Source: Bacteroidota bacterium (GTDB taxonomy: Bacteria; Bacteroidota; Bacteroidia; Bacteroidales; Prolixibacteraceae). Taken from it: a stretch of DNA of 39,393 nt. Below the pieces are notes generated by a model. The model had not been told where the DNA came from. It saw only the letters and a program-made list of their open reading frames with translations, and did not search any database. The stretch lies in contig JAHEYU010000020.1 in the NCBI GenBank assembly GCA_023251435.1, positions 1 to 39,393 of the forward strand. The letters are read 5' to 3'. Shown piece by piece: positions 8,576 to 17,636 of the stretch (position 1 is its first letter; every line of letters begins with the position of its first letter). The translations under genes were made by a program, and so were the position numbers.

Positions 8576-8644
8576 GTTTAAAGTCCAAAGTTTAATGTTT
8601 AAAGTTGATACCCGACTTTAAGCATTAAACTTTGAGCTTTATAC
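8576..8644. repeat. Long intergenic palindrome of AAAGTTTAA type
   Basis: The core arms AAAGTTTAATGTTTAAAGT (8587-8605) and 8615-8633 pair over 19 positions with a single G-T wobble, around the 9-base loop TGATACCCG. Pairing continues outward to 8576/8644 with two mismatches (8585/8635 and 8578/8642) and one wobble. It fills the gap between gpmI and the DUF3109 gene. It may act as a 3' mRNA stabiliser, terminator or mobile palindrome; there is no long U-run directly after the stem. Confidence 0.8.
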
Positions 8645-8662
8645 TTTGAACCAATTCTTTTT

Positions 8663-9241
8663 ATGCTCGAAATCGGAAGAACCATTGTAAGCCTTGATGT
8701 TTTAGAAAAGAAATTCCTTTGCGATTTACTGAAATGTAAAGGAGCATGCTGTGTAGAAGGTGACTCGGGCGCTCCGGTTACTCCCGAAGAATTAGAAGCC
8801 ATTACAGAGGCTTATCCCGAATTTGAGGTGTATATTCCGGAATCTCATCGTGCTGAAATCCGCAAACAAGGTTTCGCGGTAGTCGATCTCGATGGTGATT
8901 TGGTTACTCCACTCGTAAATAACCGGCAGTGTGTTTATACTTTCGAAGAAAAAGGAATTTTGAAATGTGCCATCGAAAAAGCGTTCTTCGATGGGAAAAG
9001 CAAGTTTCGCAAACCGGTATCCTGTCATCTATTTCCAATTCGCATCACAGAGTACAAACGGTTTGATGCTGTAAATTATCAGCAAATAGACATTTGCAAA
9101 CCTGGCCGCCAATGCGGGAAAAGTGAGAATTTGCCCTTATATGTTTTCCTGAAAGAACCTCTGATCAGGAAATATGGAGAGGAATGGTACGAACAGTTGA
9201 GCTACGCAGCTGAAAACTATCCGCAACAAAAAATAAATTAG
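8663..9241 (+). CDS. DUF3109 family cysteine-rich protein
   Basis: The product has 192 residues with nine cysteines. The N-terminal cluster FLCDLLKCKGACCVEG holds Cys20, Cys25, Cys29 and Cys30. Later come QCVYTF, LKCAIEK, PVSCHLFPIRI and ICKPGRQCG. This pattern matches DUF3109, a family widespread in Bacteroidota and loosely related to YkgJ-type proteins thought to bind zinc or an iron-sulfur cluster. Its biochemical role is not established. No signal peptide is present, so it is likely cytoplasmic. The start is the ATG 19 bases after the palindrome arm. It is convergent with the VOC gene. Confidence 0.85.
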   Translation: MLEIGRTIVSLDVLEKKFLCDLLKCKGACCVEGDSGAPVTPEELEAITEAYPEFEVYIPESHRAEIRKQGFAVVDLDGDLVTPLVNNRQCVYTFEEKGILKCAIEKAFFDGKSKFRKPVSCHLFPIRITEYKRFDAVNYQQIDICKPGRQCGKSENLPLYVFLKEPLIRKYGEEWYEQLSYAAENYPQQKIN

Positions 9242-9269
9242 TCCGTGTGCGACTTCAAGTCACGACCTG

Positions 9270-9286
9270 CCTTGCGTTAAGCAAGG
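9270..9286. terminator. Short GC-rich hairpin between convergent genes
   Basis: CCTTGC (9270-9275) and GCAAGG (9281-9286) form a perfect 6-bp stem with a 5-base loop over the stop codon of the minus-strand VOC gene, in the 35-base gap after DUF3109. No U-run follows in either direction, so termination is only a possibility. Confidence 0.25.
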
Positions 9287-9666
9287 ATCTCAATCCGGTT
9301 TTTTTCAGGATCATAAACTGAGCTTTCGTAATATCCGTCGCCTGTCATTCTTCCCTGACTAATAATTTCAAACCCATCATTTTTCAATATATCGGTAATT
9401 TGGTCGACCTTGTCGCGACTACCAACTTTAAATGCAAAATGGGCAATTCCTGTATAGTGTTTACGGTAATCGTTCTTATTTCCCGAAACAGTAGGCATCT
9501 CCATCAGTTCAATACGGCAATCGCCTCCAAACGTAAGGAAATAGGATCTGAATTCTTTTGAGTGATTATAGTAACCAGATCCCGATATCGCATCAAAATA
9601 GTGAGTATAAAAATTTCGCATTCCTTCCAGATCGCGCGTCCAAATGGCAATGTGTTCGATTCTCAT
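9277..9666 (-). CDS. VOC (glyoxalase/bleomycin-resistance fold) family protein
   Basis: The product has 129 residues, a single two-module VOC domain: RIEHIAIWTRDLEGMRNFYT at the start, GDCRIELMEMP mid-chain, GIAHFAFKVGSRD opening the second module, and SVYDPEKNRIEIL at the end. His5, Glu53 or Glu56, His76 and Glu126 are at the positions that usually form the metal site. Members include glyoxalases, epimerases and antibiotic-binding proteins. The substrate cannot be read from the sequence. It lies 23 bases downstream of the HD hydrolase gene on the same strand and is probably cotranscribed with it. Confidence 0.85.
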   Translation of the reverse strand: MRIEHIAIWTRDLEGMRNFYTHYFDAISGSGYYNHSKEFRSYFLTFGGDCRIELMEMPTVSGNKNDYRKHYTGIAHFAFKVGSRDKVDQITDILKNDGFEIISQGRMTGDGYYESSVYDPEKNRIEILA

Positions 9667-9689
9667 AATGGTAATTGTTTAGTATGTTT

Positions 9690-10340
9690 TCATGTCTTTG
9701 CTTCCCATTCATCAAAAAACTGCTGTAGATAATTTTCCAGAAAATGATGACGTCTGTTAGCCATCACTTTTGCAGTCTTTGTATTCATCCGATCTTTAAG
9801 CAGCAATAGCTTTTCATAAAAATGGTTGATTGTTGGAGCTGTGCTGCTTTTATACAACTGAAAATCGTCGTGCATAACTGGCTCTATAGCCGGATCATAA
9901 ATTAGCCTTTTTTTATGGCCTCCGTAGGCGAAGGTTCGTGCAATACCAATGGCTCCAATAGCATCAAGCCGGTCAGCATCCTGAACGACAGCCGATTCGG
10001 TTGAACTAACCGGAGTGTCAATACCGGCACCTTTGTACGACACTTCCTCAATAACCTGTAAAATTTGAGTTGCAGTTTCAGACTCAACGTGTAAAAAATC
10101 GAGCCATTTTTTTGCTTTTACCGGGATTTGCGATTCCGATCCTGAAATTTTATAGTCGTCAAGATCGTGCAGTAATGCAGCCATTTCGGTTACGAAAAGA
10201 TCACAACCTTCAACCGCGCCAATGCGGAGAGCCAACCTGCGCACACGGTCAACATGAAACCAGTCATGACCACCACCATCGGAAGCGAATTCACCGGCTA
10301 TAAAATCTGCTGTTTTTTGTATGATGATTAACCTTTCCAT
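9690..10340 (-). CDS. HD-domain metal-dependent phosphohydrolase
   Basis: The product has 216 residues with the ordered HD-domain ligands: GHDWFHVDRV (His25 and His29), LLHDLDD (His58 and Asp59) and QDADRLDAIGAIGIAR (about residues 120-135). This layout is that of the YedJ-like HD hydrolases, which cleave phosphate esters with divalent metals; the physiological substrate is unknown. The start ATG has a GGAGG-like sequence directly upstream, uncommon for the phylum but supporting this start. The VOC gene follows closely on the same strand. Confidence 0.85.
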   Translation of the reverse strand: MERLIIIQKTADFIAGEFASDGGGHDWFHVDRVRRLALRIGAVEGCDLFVTEMAALLHDLDDYKISGSESQIPVKAKKWLDFLHVESETATQILQVIEEVSYKGAGIDTPVSSTESAVVQDADRLDAIGAIGIARTFAYGGHKKRLIYDPAIEPVMHDDFQLYKSSTAPTINHFYEKLLLLKDRMNTKTAKVMANRRHHFLENYLQQFFDEWEAKT

Positions 10341-10575
10341 TTCCCTCCAAATTTAAATTATTTAAGTGCTTTTTCCTGATTATTTGCAACTATTATTTAT
10401 CATTTCCAGAATAAATAAAACTCCGACGAAAACATTCAGGAATTCGAAAAAACATTGGATAATCTTCCAAATAAACCCGTTATGACTTAATTATTGTTAA
10501 TTTTTTTAACCCTGTGTGAACATTTATATATTTTAGCCACGTTGAATTGTTGATAAAATCATCTAATTTAAAATT

Positions 10576-12213
10576 ATGGGAAGGCTCGAATTCTTAACAA
10601 TCCCTGCTATGCTGCAGGCCAGTTTCAAAGACTACGCACAAAATCAGTCGTTAGTATTTGTCGGTGAGGAAAACAGAAGCTACGCGCAGCTTGAAATTGA
10701 AGTCAAAAAAGCAGCTCTTCAACTTCAGACGATAGGCGTAAAAAAGGGTGATAAAGTTGCCATACTGAGCATGAATATGCCTCAATGGGGAATTGCTTTT
10801 TTTGGAGCCAGCGTCATTGGTGCAGTGGTTGTCCCCATACTTCCGGATTTTCACCCCAACGAGATTAAAAATATACTCACACATGCCGATGTTTCGGTGG
10901 TTTATGTGTCAGAAACTTTGAATAGTAAGTTGGACCCTGCTACTGAATTAACTGTAATTCAGATAGAAACCTTTGAAGTCGTTTCGAAAACAGCTGTGCC
11001 TGTTTATAACGAAATTGACGCAAGCCAGTTTGTGTATGAAAAAATAGAGGAACAGGATTTGGCTTCCATTATTTATACTTCGGGAACCACAGGGAAGTCA
11101 AAAGGCGTGATGCTTACCCACAAAAATATTGTTTGGACAGCCCAGCAATGCTGGTTAATTCAGAACATTGTACCAACCGATCGATTCCTTTCAATCCTTC
11201 CGCTTTCGCATACACTCGAAAATACACTTGTATTGATTCTTCCTGTAAAATATGGCGCTTCGGTTCATTATCTTCAAAAGCCACCTGTCGCATCGGTATT
11301 GCTTGCTGCGTTAAAAGTGGTACGCCCCACTATCATGTTAATTGTGCCGCTGATCGTTGAGAAAATTTATAAAACCAAAATATTACCGCAAATCAACAGC
11401 AAATTCGTTACCCGCTTTTTATACAAAGTTCCGCCCTTCAGAAAATTATTGCACAAAGTGGCTGGTAAAAAACTGTATGAAACTTTTGGCGGACAGCTTA
11501 AATTCTTCGGTATCGGCGGAGCTAAACTCGATGACAATGTCGAACGTTTCCTGATGGAAGGAGGATTTCCACTGGCAATTGGTTATGGGATGACCGAATC
11601 GTCGCCACTACTTGCAGGTGCGGGAGTTGGAAAAACGAAGTTTTTATCAACCGGACCAGCCATGCCTGGTGTGCAATTGCGCATTGCAAATGCTGACAAA
11701 GAAACCGGACAGGGAGAAATTCAGGCAAAAGGCGAAAACGTAATGCTTGGGTATTACAAAGAACCCGCAATAACTAAAGAAACGATAACAGAAGACGGTT
11801 GGTTAAAAACCGGCGACCTTGGATATTTCGACAATGACGGCAACCTATATATTAAAGGCCGAATAAAAAACATGATTGTAGGTGCCAGTGGCGAGAACAT
11901 TTATCCTGAAGAAATAGAATCGGTGATCAACCGCATGGAATACGTGCTTGAATCGCTGGTTGTGCAGCAAAAAGGAAGACTGGTCGCTTTGGTACACCTT
12001 AACATGGAAGAACTCGAAAGCAAATATCAGCACGCAAAATCAGAAGCGGTTTCGTATGTTAACGAGAAAGCTGAAGAGATTCTCAAAGAGATTCAGGGAA
12101 AAGTGAATGAAGAACTTAACAAATTTTCGCAAATACAAAGAATTGTTTTACAGCAAAATCCATTCGAGAAAACTCCCACCCAAAAAATTAAGCGTTTCCT
12201 CTATTACGCATAA
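10576..12213 (+). CDS. Long-chain fatty-acid-CoA ligase (AMP-binding enzyme)
   Basis: This is an ATP-dependent acyl-adenylating enzyme of 545 residues. The P-loop-like motif YTSGTTGKSKGVMLTHKN starts at Tyr167. GYGMTESSP is the A5 motif, TGDLGYFDNDGNLYIKGR the hinge region, and NIYPEEIES and TPTQKIKRF mark the C-terminal domain with the catalytic Lys. This fits FadD/long-chain acyl-CoA synthetases that activate fatty acids for degradation or lipid synthesis; chain length cannot be deduced. It stands alone between a 235-base upstream gap and a 171-base downstream gap, in neither of which I see a firm feature. Confidence 0.92.
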   Translation: MGRLEFLTIPAMLQASFKDYAQNQSLVFVGEENRSYAQLEIEVKKAALQLQTIGVKKGDKVAILSMNMPQWGIAFFGASVIGAVVVPILPDFHPNEIKNILTHADVSVVYVSETLNSKLDPATELTVIQIETFEVVSKTAVPVYNEIDASQFVYEKIEEQDLASIIYTSGTTGKSKGVMLTHKNIVWTAQQCWLIQNIVPTDRFLSILPLSHTLENTLVLILPVKYGASVHYLQKPPVASVLLAALKVVRPTIMLIVPLIVEKIYKTKILPQINSKFVTRFLYKVPPFRKLLHKVAGKKLYETFGGQLKFFGIGGAKLDDNVERFLMEGGFPLAIGYGMTESSPLLAGAGVGKTKFLSTGPAMPGVQLRIANADKETGQGEIQAKGENVMLGYYKEPAITKETITEDGWLKTGDLGYFDNDGNLYIKGRIKNMIVGASGENIYPEEIESVINRMEYVLESLVVQQKGRLVALVHLNMEELESKYQHAKSEAVSYVNEKAEEILKEIQGKVNEELNKFSQIQRIVLQQNPFEKTPTQKIKRFLYYA

Positions 12214-12384
12214 CCATTTGAAAAGACATACGATCTGGATTATTGGTAGTTATATCAACTGACACACTGCTCAGCTTTATTAAAATCGGCAATTTTAGGG
12301 GTCATCAGAAAAAAACCAATGGCAAACCCTGTTTGTAATACTTTTATTTTATAAATTTAAGGAATATAAACACTCAATGCTTAT

Positions 12385-14973
12385 ATGTTTCCTCCAAACG
12401 AAAAAACTGAATGTTATTCAGGCTACATAAGAGTTGATGAAAATCTTCAAGTAGAGGAGATTTCAGGTCACATCAATCAAATTCTCCGAATTGGTGATAT
12501 TGATCAAAACGAAAGTTTACCAAATATTATTAATATTCTGAAAAAGAACATACGTTCATTTATCAGGGAGGAAGTACTACCTGCTATTTCTTCAAGGCAA
12601 ATCAGGCATTTTTCGTTTAGCAGAAATAATACCGCTGTAACAATTGCAGTAACCCCTATTGCTTCAGGATTAACTATTATCAGTTTTGAAGAAATACCTT
12701 CAAACAACAATCTTGAGCAAAAAACATTACCCGAAAAACTGAAGGAAATTTTTATCAGGATTAATCCTGATTTAAAAATCACCTACGTTTCAAAAAACAG
12801 CTACTCCAAACTAGGCGGAAAAGGTGGTGATTTAAAAGGAAAGCCAATAGAAGAAGTCGATTTTTTCGGAGATCAGAAAGAAACTATCATCCAATTGATT
12901 AATCAGGCATTTCAGTTTCAAAAACAGAGCGAAAAAGATATCAGGATAAAAAAGAATGAAAAATCGACCTGGTGGAATATCAACTTTATTCCTGAAACTG
13001 ATACAACTGACCAGGAACAGTCTGTACTCTTAATTCTTAAAAATGTAAACCGCTACAAAAAAATAGAAGAAAGATTACTTGAAAGTGAGCATCGGTTTCA
13101 ACTTGCCACCGAAGCTGCCGATCTGGGAATTTGGGATTACCTGGTAGGAACCGATAAAACTTTTTATTCGAGAAGATGGAAATCAATGCTCGGTTATTAT
13201 CCCGAAGAGATTCCTGATAACTATTCCGTTTGGGAAGAATTACTTCATCCCGAAGACAAAGACAGAATGGTTCGATTCATCAATAATTTTCTGAAAAGCG
13301 ATTTGTATGTTTATGAAGCTGAATTTAGGCTTAGGCATAAAAACGGGAATTATGTTTGGATAAAAAGCCGTGCATCGGTGCAACGCGACGAAAGCGGAGT
13401 TGCAACCCGTATGTTTGGTACTCACCGCGATATTACATTAGAGAAAAAATCGGAAAGCGAATATAAAAAACTGCACCAGGCTATACTTCAAAGCCCAATA
13501 GCAGTAATTATTACTGATACCGATGGTTATATTGAATTCTTTAATCCGGCATTTTGTAAAATTACCGGCTGGGGCGACAATGAGGTAATCGGTAAAAAGA
13601 CAAATATTCTTAAATCGGGATTTCATCCTAACAGCTTTTACGAAAAACTTTGGGAAACCATCAGTTCGGGCAACGAATGGCAGGGCGAGTTCAAAAACAA
13701 AAAGAAAACCGGAGAGTATTACTGGGAATTGGCAAGTATTTCGCCCATCAGGAACAATTTTGGCAACATTACCCATTATGTAAAAATTGCCGAAAATATT
13801 ACTTACCTGAAAAAGATAGAAAAAGACCTGAAAAAGGCAAAGCAAGATGCCGAGATTGCCAATAATTACAAGAACCATTTTCTGGCAAACATGAGCCACG
13901 AAATCAGAACACCCATTAACACCATTATTGGTTTTAGTGAATTGATGAAAAACGAACAGCTTGAAATGCCGAAACGCAATAAATATTCCGAAATTATTGA
14001 AGAAAACAGCCAGGCACTGCTTCGACTAATCGACGACATTATTGATGTATCGAAAATTGAGGCCAATGAATTGAAAATTAAAAAGGAAGCCTGTTCGCTG
14101 GGCGAATTATTCTCGGAACTTGAAATGACTTATAATAATTATCTTAAAAGGAAGCAAAACCGAAATTTAAGATTAATCTTTCACATTCCTGAAGAAGCGC
14201 ATCACGATGTTATTTTTACCGATCCTTACCGGCTGAAACAAATTTTAAACAACCTCTATCTAAATGCGTTAAAATATACCGATGCTGGTAATATCGAAAT
14301 CGGTTACAATATTATAAACGAAAATAAGTTACGATTCTTTGTTTCCGATACAGGGGCAGGAATTCCACCGGAAAGAATCAAACACATCTTCAAACGATTC
14401 AATTATACAGAAGAAACAAGTACTTCGAATTCAGGGCTTGGCCTGTCAATTTGTAAAGATCTGGCAGTGTTGCTTGGTGGCGATATCAATGTGAAATCCA
14501 TTCCGCGCGAAGGAAGTGTTTTTTATTTAACTATTCCCTACGATAAAATCAAGATTCCGCTGGTACGATCTTCAACGGTTAAAACACCTGTCAAAGCCAA
14601 ATATAATTTCAACAATTATACAATCATGATTGCTGAAGACACCCCTTACAACTATGAATATCTATATAGCATTCTTCAGAAAACAGGGGCCAATATTATT
14701 TGGGCAAAAGACGGAATCGACGTTCTAAACCTTTTCAACAGTTCGAAAGTTGATCTTATTTTAATGGACATCCAGTTGCCGGAAATAAGTGGATACGAAG
14801 CAACTTCACAAATCAGGCTGAAAGATCTGAAAATTCCGATTATCGCTCAAACTGCTTTTGCAATGCCCGAAGAAAAAGACAAGTGTTTAAAATCGGGATG
14901 CAACGAAGTGCTGGTAAAACCTATCATGATGGATGATGTATTAACCACCGTGGCCAAATATTTGAATAAATAA
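12385..14973 (+). CDS. Multi-PAS hybrid sensor histidine kinase with C-terminal receiver
   Basis: The product has 862 residues and no membrane segment, so it is probably a cytoplasmic sensor. In order: a degenerate PAS-like N-terminus (about 1-110), a PAS at about 115-230, a PAS/PAC from residue 233 (ESEHRFQLATEAADLGIWDY, ending GTHRDIT), a PAS from about 363 (ILQSPIAVIITDTDGYIEFF), HisKA with the H-box NMSHEIRTPINTIIGF (His505), HATPase (about 600-727, with DTGAGIPPE and SGLGLSI), and a receiver from about 743. In the receiver, Asp795 in LILMDIQLPE is the phospho-acceptor and EVLVKP carries the conserved Lys. No partner response regulator or output gene is adjacent. The ligand is unknown. 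Confidence 0.93.
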   Translation: MFPPNEKTECYSGYIRVDENLQVEEISGHINQILRIGDIDQNESLPNIINILKKNIRSFIREEVLPAISSRQIRHFSFSRNNTAVTIAVTPIASGLTIISFEEIPSNNNLEQKTLPEKLKEIFIRINPDLKITYVSKNSYSKLGGKGGDLKGKPIEEVDFFGDQKETIIQLINQAFQFQKQSEKDIRIKKNEKSTWWNINFIPETDTTDQEQSVLLILKNVNRYKKIEERLLESEHRFQLATEAADLGIWDYLVGTDKTFYSRRWKSMLGYYPEEIPDNYSVWEELLHPEDKDRMVRFINNFLKSDLYVYEAEFRLRHKNGNYVWIKSRASVQRDESGVATRMFGTHRDITLEKKSESEYKKLHQAILQSPIAVIITDTDGYIEFFNPAFCKITGWGDNEVIGKKTNILKSGFHPNSFYEKLWETISSGNEWQGEFKNKKKTGEYYWELASISPIRNNFGNITHYVKIAENITYLKKIEKDLKKAKQDAEIANNYKNHFLANMSHEIRTPINTIIGFSELMKNEQLEMPKRNKYSEIIEENSQALLRLIDDIIDVSKIEANELKIKKEACSLGELFSELEMTYNNYLKRKQNRNLRLIFHIPEEAHHDVIFTDPYRLKQILNNLYLNALKYTDAGNIEIGYNIINENKLRFFVSDTGAGIPPERIKHIFKRFNYTEETSTSNSGLGLSICKDLAVLLGGDINVKSIPREGSVFYLTIPYDKIKIPLVRSSTVKTPVKAKYNFNNYTIMIAEDTPYNYEYLYSILQKTGANIIWAKDGIDVLNLFNSSKVDLILMDIQLPEISGYEATSQIRLKDLKIPIIAQTAFAMPEEKDKCLKSGCNEVLVKPIMMDDVLTTVAKYLNK

Positions 14974-15048
14974 TTCCTTAAAATCGGGTGCAGGTTCTGT
15001 TTATTGAAATTAGCTGATTAAATTTGAAGCTTATAAAAGAAATGGAAT

Positions 15049-15675
15049 ATGCATATCGACCGGTTTCCTTCCAGACTATTGGAAAATGCAGTAAACGAAT
15101 TTGCCAAACTTCCGGGCATTGGGCGCAAATCTGCACTACGATTGGTTCTTCACCTCCTGAAACAGGATGTCCAGGAAGTTGAAATATTCGCCAACAGTCT
15201 CATTCAGTTACGTTCAGAAATTAAGCATTGCCGTGTTTGCTATAACATTTCCGATTCAGATGTTTGTAACATTTGCTCAAATCCATCGCGAAATACTTCA
15301 TTTGTATGCGTAGTCGAGAACATTAAAGATGTAATGGCCATCGAAAACACCCATCAGTTTAACGGATTATACCATGTTCTGGGTGGAATTATTTCTCCCA
15401 TGGATGGAATTGGGCCGTCAGATCTCGAGGTCGAATCGCTTGTAAGACGCGTAAATGAAGGTGGAATTGATGAGATTATCCTGGCCTTAAGTACCACAAT
15501 GGAAGGAGATACCACCAACTTTTTCATTTTCAAAAAGCTAAAAAATCTGAATGTAAAAATATCTACCCTCGCCCGCGGGGTGTCGATTGGCGACGAACTG
15601 GAATATACAGACGAAGTTACGCTGGGTCGATCAATCGTAAACCGGATGAACTTTGAAGATTCAATTATACATTAG
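15049..15675 (+). CDS. recR: Recombination mediator protein RecR
   Basis: The product has 208 residues, the normal size. An N-terminal helix-hairpin-helix ([20 protein letters not shown]) is followed by a four-cysteine zinc finger (Cys61, Cys64, Cys73, Cys76) and a TOPRIM domain beginning at FVCVVE (Glu90). RecR works with RecO, and RecF where present, to load RecA on SSB-coated single-stranded DNA during gap repair. It is the first gene of a tight run with the glycosyltransferase fusion (14 bases on) and the GNAT gene. Confidence 0.97.
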   Translation: MHIDRFPSRLLENAVNEFAKLPGIGRKSALRLVLHLLKQDVQEVEIFANSLIQLRSEIKHCRVCYNISDSDVCNICSNPSRNTSFVCVVENIKDVMAIENTHQFNGLYHVLGGIISPMDGIGPSDLEVESLVRRVNEGGIDEIILALSTTMEGDTTNFFIFKKLKNLNVKISTLARGVSIGDELEYTDEVTLGRSIVNRMNFEDSIIH

Positions 15676-15689
15676 AGAAAAGAAACTGA

Positions 15690-17636
15690 ATGAAATTATC
15701 CATTGTCATTGTCAATTATAACGTAAAATATTTTCTGGAACAATGCCTTCATGCAGCATTGAAAGCTGCCGAAAAGGTAGATTCAGAGATTATTGTGGTT
15801 GACAACGATTCGGTGGATGGCTCCTGCCAAATGGTTGAAGAGAAGTTTCCGGCAATTACACTGATTGCCAACAAAGAAAATGTAGGCTTTTCGAAAGCCA
15901 ACAATCAAGCCATCAGAATAGCCAAAGGTGAATACATTTTGCTTCTGAACCCTGATACGGTGGTGGAAGAAAACAGCTTCATTAAAATTACCGGATTCAT
16001 GGATAAAACGCCGGAAGCCGGAGGTTTGGGCGTAAAAATGATCGATGGAAAAGGTCGCTTTCTTCCCGAATCGAAACGCGGGTTGCCGACTCCTGAAGTT
16101 GCTTTCTGGAAAATGTTTGGCTTTTCGAAACTATTTCCGCATTCTAAAAGGTTTGCCCGCTACCATTTGGGTTACCTCGACAACGATCAGGTTCACGAAG
16201 TTGAAGTACTGGCGGGCGCTTTTATGCTCCTTCGCCGTGAAACACTCGACAAAGTGGGATTACTCGACGAAGATTATTTCATGTATGGCGAAGATATCGA
16301 CCTTTCGTACCGCATCACAAAGGGCGGGTATAAAAACTATTATTTCCCCGAAACAACCATTATTCACTATAAAGGCGAAAGCACCAAAAAGGGCAGTATT
16401 AACTATGTGAAAGTGTTTTACAATGCGATGATCATCTTTGCAAAGAAACACTTTTCGAAAGGCAATGCCCGCCGATACGCCATTCTGATCAATCTTGCCA
16501 TTTACTTTCGGGCGCTTCTTTCGCTGGCTGGGCGGTTCCTGAAAACAATTTTGCTACCATTGGCCGATGCGCTTTTTATTTATCTCGGATTTGCCATTTT
16601 ATTGCCCAACTGGGAAGCTTATAAATACGAACGTGGTTACTACCCGCCCGAATACCTGCACTTTGCAGTTCCAGTTTATATCCTGATCTGGATTTGCTGT
16701 ATCTGGTTTAACGGCGGATACCGAAAGAATATTCAGTTCGTGCGAATTTTTAAAGGATTGCTTTGGGGAACACTTTCTATCCTGATTTTTTATTCGCTTG
16801 TTGACGAAAGTATGCGCTATTCGAGGGCTTTGCTGCTTTTGGGTTCGGGCTGGGCTTTTATTGCACTTCCGGCTTACAGGTATTTATTGTACAAACTACG
16901 AATGACCGGACTGGAACTTGAACTCGAAAAGCAAAAGCGAGTGGCAGTTGTGGCAGCTGTCGAAGAGTCGAAACGGATATCGGAACTGATTTCCCAATCG
17001 GGTTTAAATATCGACACTGTTGGATTTGTATCGCCCAACGATTCGGTTCATCAGCAGTTCTTTCTGGGCAATATTCATCAGTTATCCGAAATTGTCAGGA
17101 TCAACAAAATCGACGAACTTATTTTTTCTTCCGGAGATATTCCATCGCAGGAAATCATCCGGATTATGCTCGATTTGAGCAACCTTAACATTGATTATAA
17201 AATCGCACCACCCGAAAGCCTTTCAATTATTGGCAGCAACTCCATTTCGACAGCTGGAGATTTGTATGTGGTTCACATCAATTCAATTGCAAAAGAAAAC
17301 AACAAGCAAAACAAACGGGCTTTCGACTTTACGATGGCAATCTCACTGCTTTTTCTATCTCCGTTTATAATTTGGTTTACACATTCAAAAACAGGTTTTA
17401 TCCGCAGTATTTTCGAAGTATTCTTCGGAAATCGAAGTTGGGTTGGCTACTGCTCCGGAACACAAAATCATTTGCCCCCGATAAAAAAAGGCATCCTCTC
17501 CCCTGCATCGCTTTATTCTGAAACCATTCAGGAGAAAAAGAAAGATGAATTGAACATTGTTTACGCAAAGGATTACCGACTGATGAACGATTTGGAAATC
17601 GTGCTGAAAGCCTGGAGAAACATCGGTAAATTATGA
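15690..17636 (+). CDS. GT2 glycosyltransferase fused to a degenerate polyprenyl-P sugar-transferase-like module
   Basis: The product has 648 residues. Residues 1-260 are a GT-A glycosyltransferase family 2 domain of rhamnosyltransferase type: LSIVIVNYNVKYF, VVDNDSVDGS, LLLNPDTVVEE in place of DxD, and YGEDIDLSYRI. About 265-420 hold several membrane segments, followed by a Rossmann-like stretch (RVAVVAAVEESKRIS to about 530). The tail has KRAFDF (542-547), a membrane segment, then SWVGY (583-587) and YAKDYRLMNDLEIVLKAW. These are the beginning and end of the WbaP/WcaJ phosphoglycosyl-transferase domain. The middle of that domain, which carries the catalytic Asp-Glu pair, is absent. It probably adds a sugar to a lipid-linked or surface glycan. 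It overlaps the GNAT gene by four bases (ATGA). Confidence 0.82.
   Translation: MKLSIVIVNYNVKYFLEQCLHAALKAAEKVDSEIIVVDNDSVDGSCQMVEEKFPAITLIANKENVGFSKANNQAIRIAKGEYILLLNPDTVVEENSFIKITGFMDKTPEAGGLGVKMIDGKGRFLPESKRGLPTPEVAFWKMFGFSKLFPHSKRFARYHLGYLDNDQVHEVEVLAGAFMLLRRETLDKVGLLDEDYFMYGEDIDLSYRITKGGYKNYYFPETTIIHYKGESTKKGSINYVKVFYNAMIIFAKKHFSKGNARRYAILINLAIYFRALLSLAGRFLKTILLPLADALFIYLGFAILLPNWEAYKYERGYYPPEYLHFAVPVYILIWICCIWFNGGYRKNIQFVRIFKGLLWGTLSILIFYSLVDESMRYSRALLLLGSGWAFIALPAYRYLLYKLRMTGLELELEKQKRVAVVAAVEESKRISELISQSGLNIDTVGFVSPNDSVHQQFFLGNIHQLSEIVRINKIDELIFSSGDIPSQEIIRIMLDLSNLNIDYKIAPPESLSIIGSNSISTAGDLYVVHINSIAKENNKQNKRAFDFTMAISLLFLSPFIIWFTHSKTGFIRSIFEVFFGNRSWVGYCSGTQNHLPPIKKGILSPASLYSETIQEKKKDELNIVYAKDYRLMNDLEIVLKAWRNIGKL

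Noticed and set aside
10348-10355. TAAATTTG box on the minus strand as promoter of the HD hydrolase gene
   Set aside because: It is only eight bases from the ATG and overlaps the GGAGG-like sequence, which would make the message leaderless.
13438-13899. Minus-strand open frame of 153 codons opposite the hybrid kinase
   Set aside because: Antisense of the PAS/HisKA region with no protein signature.
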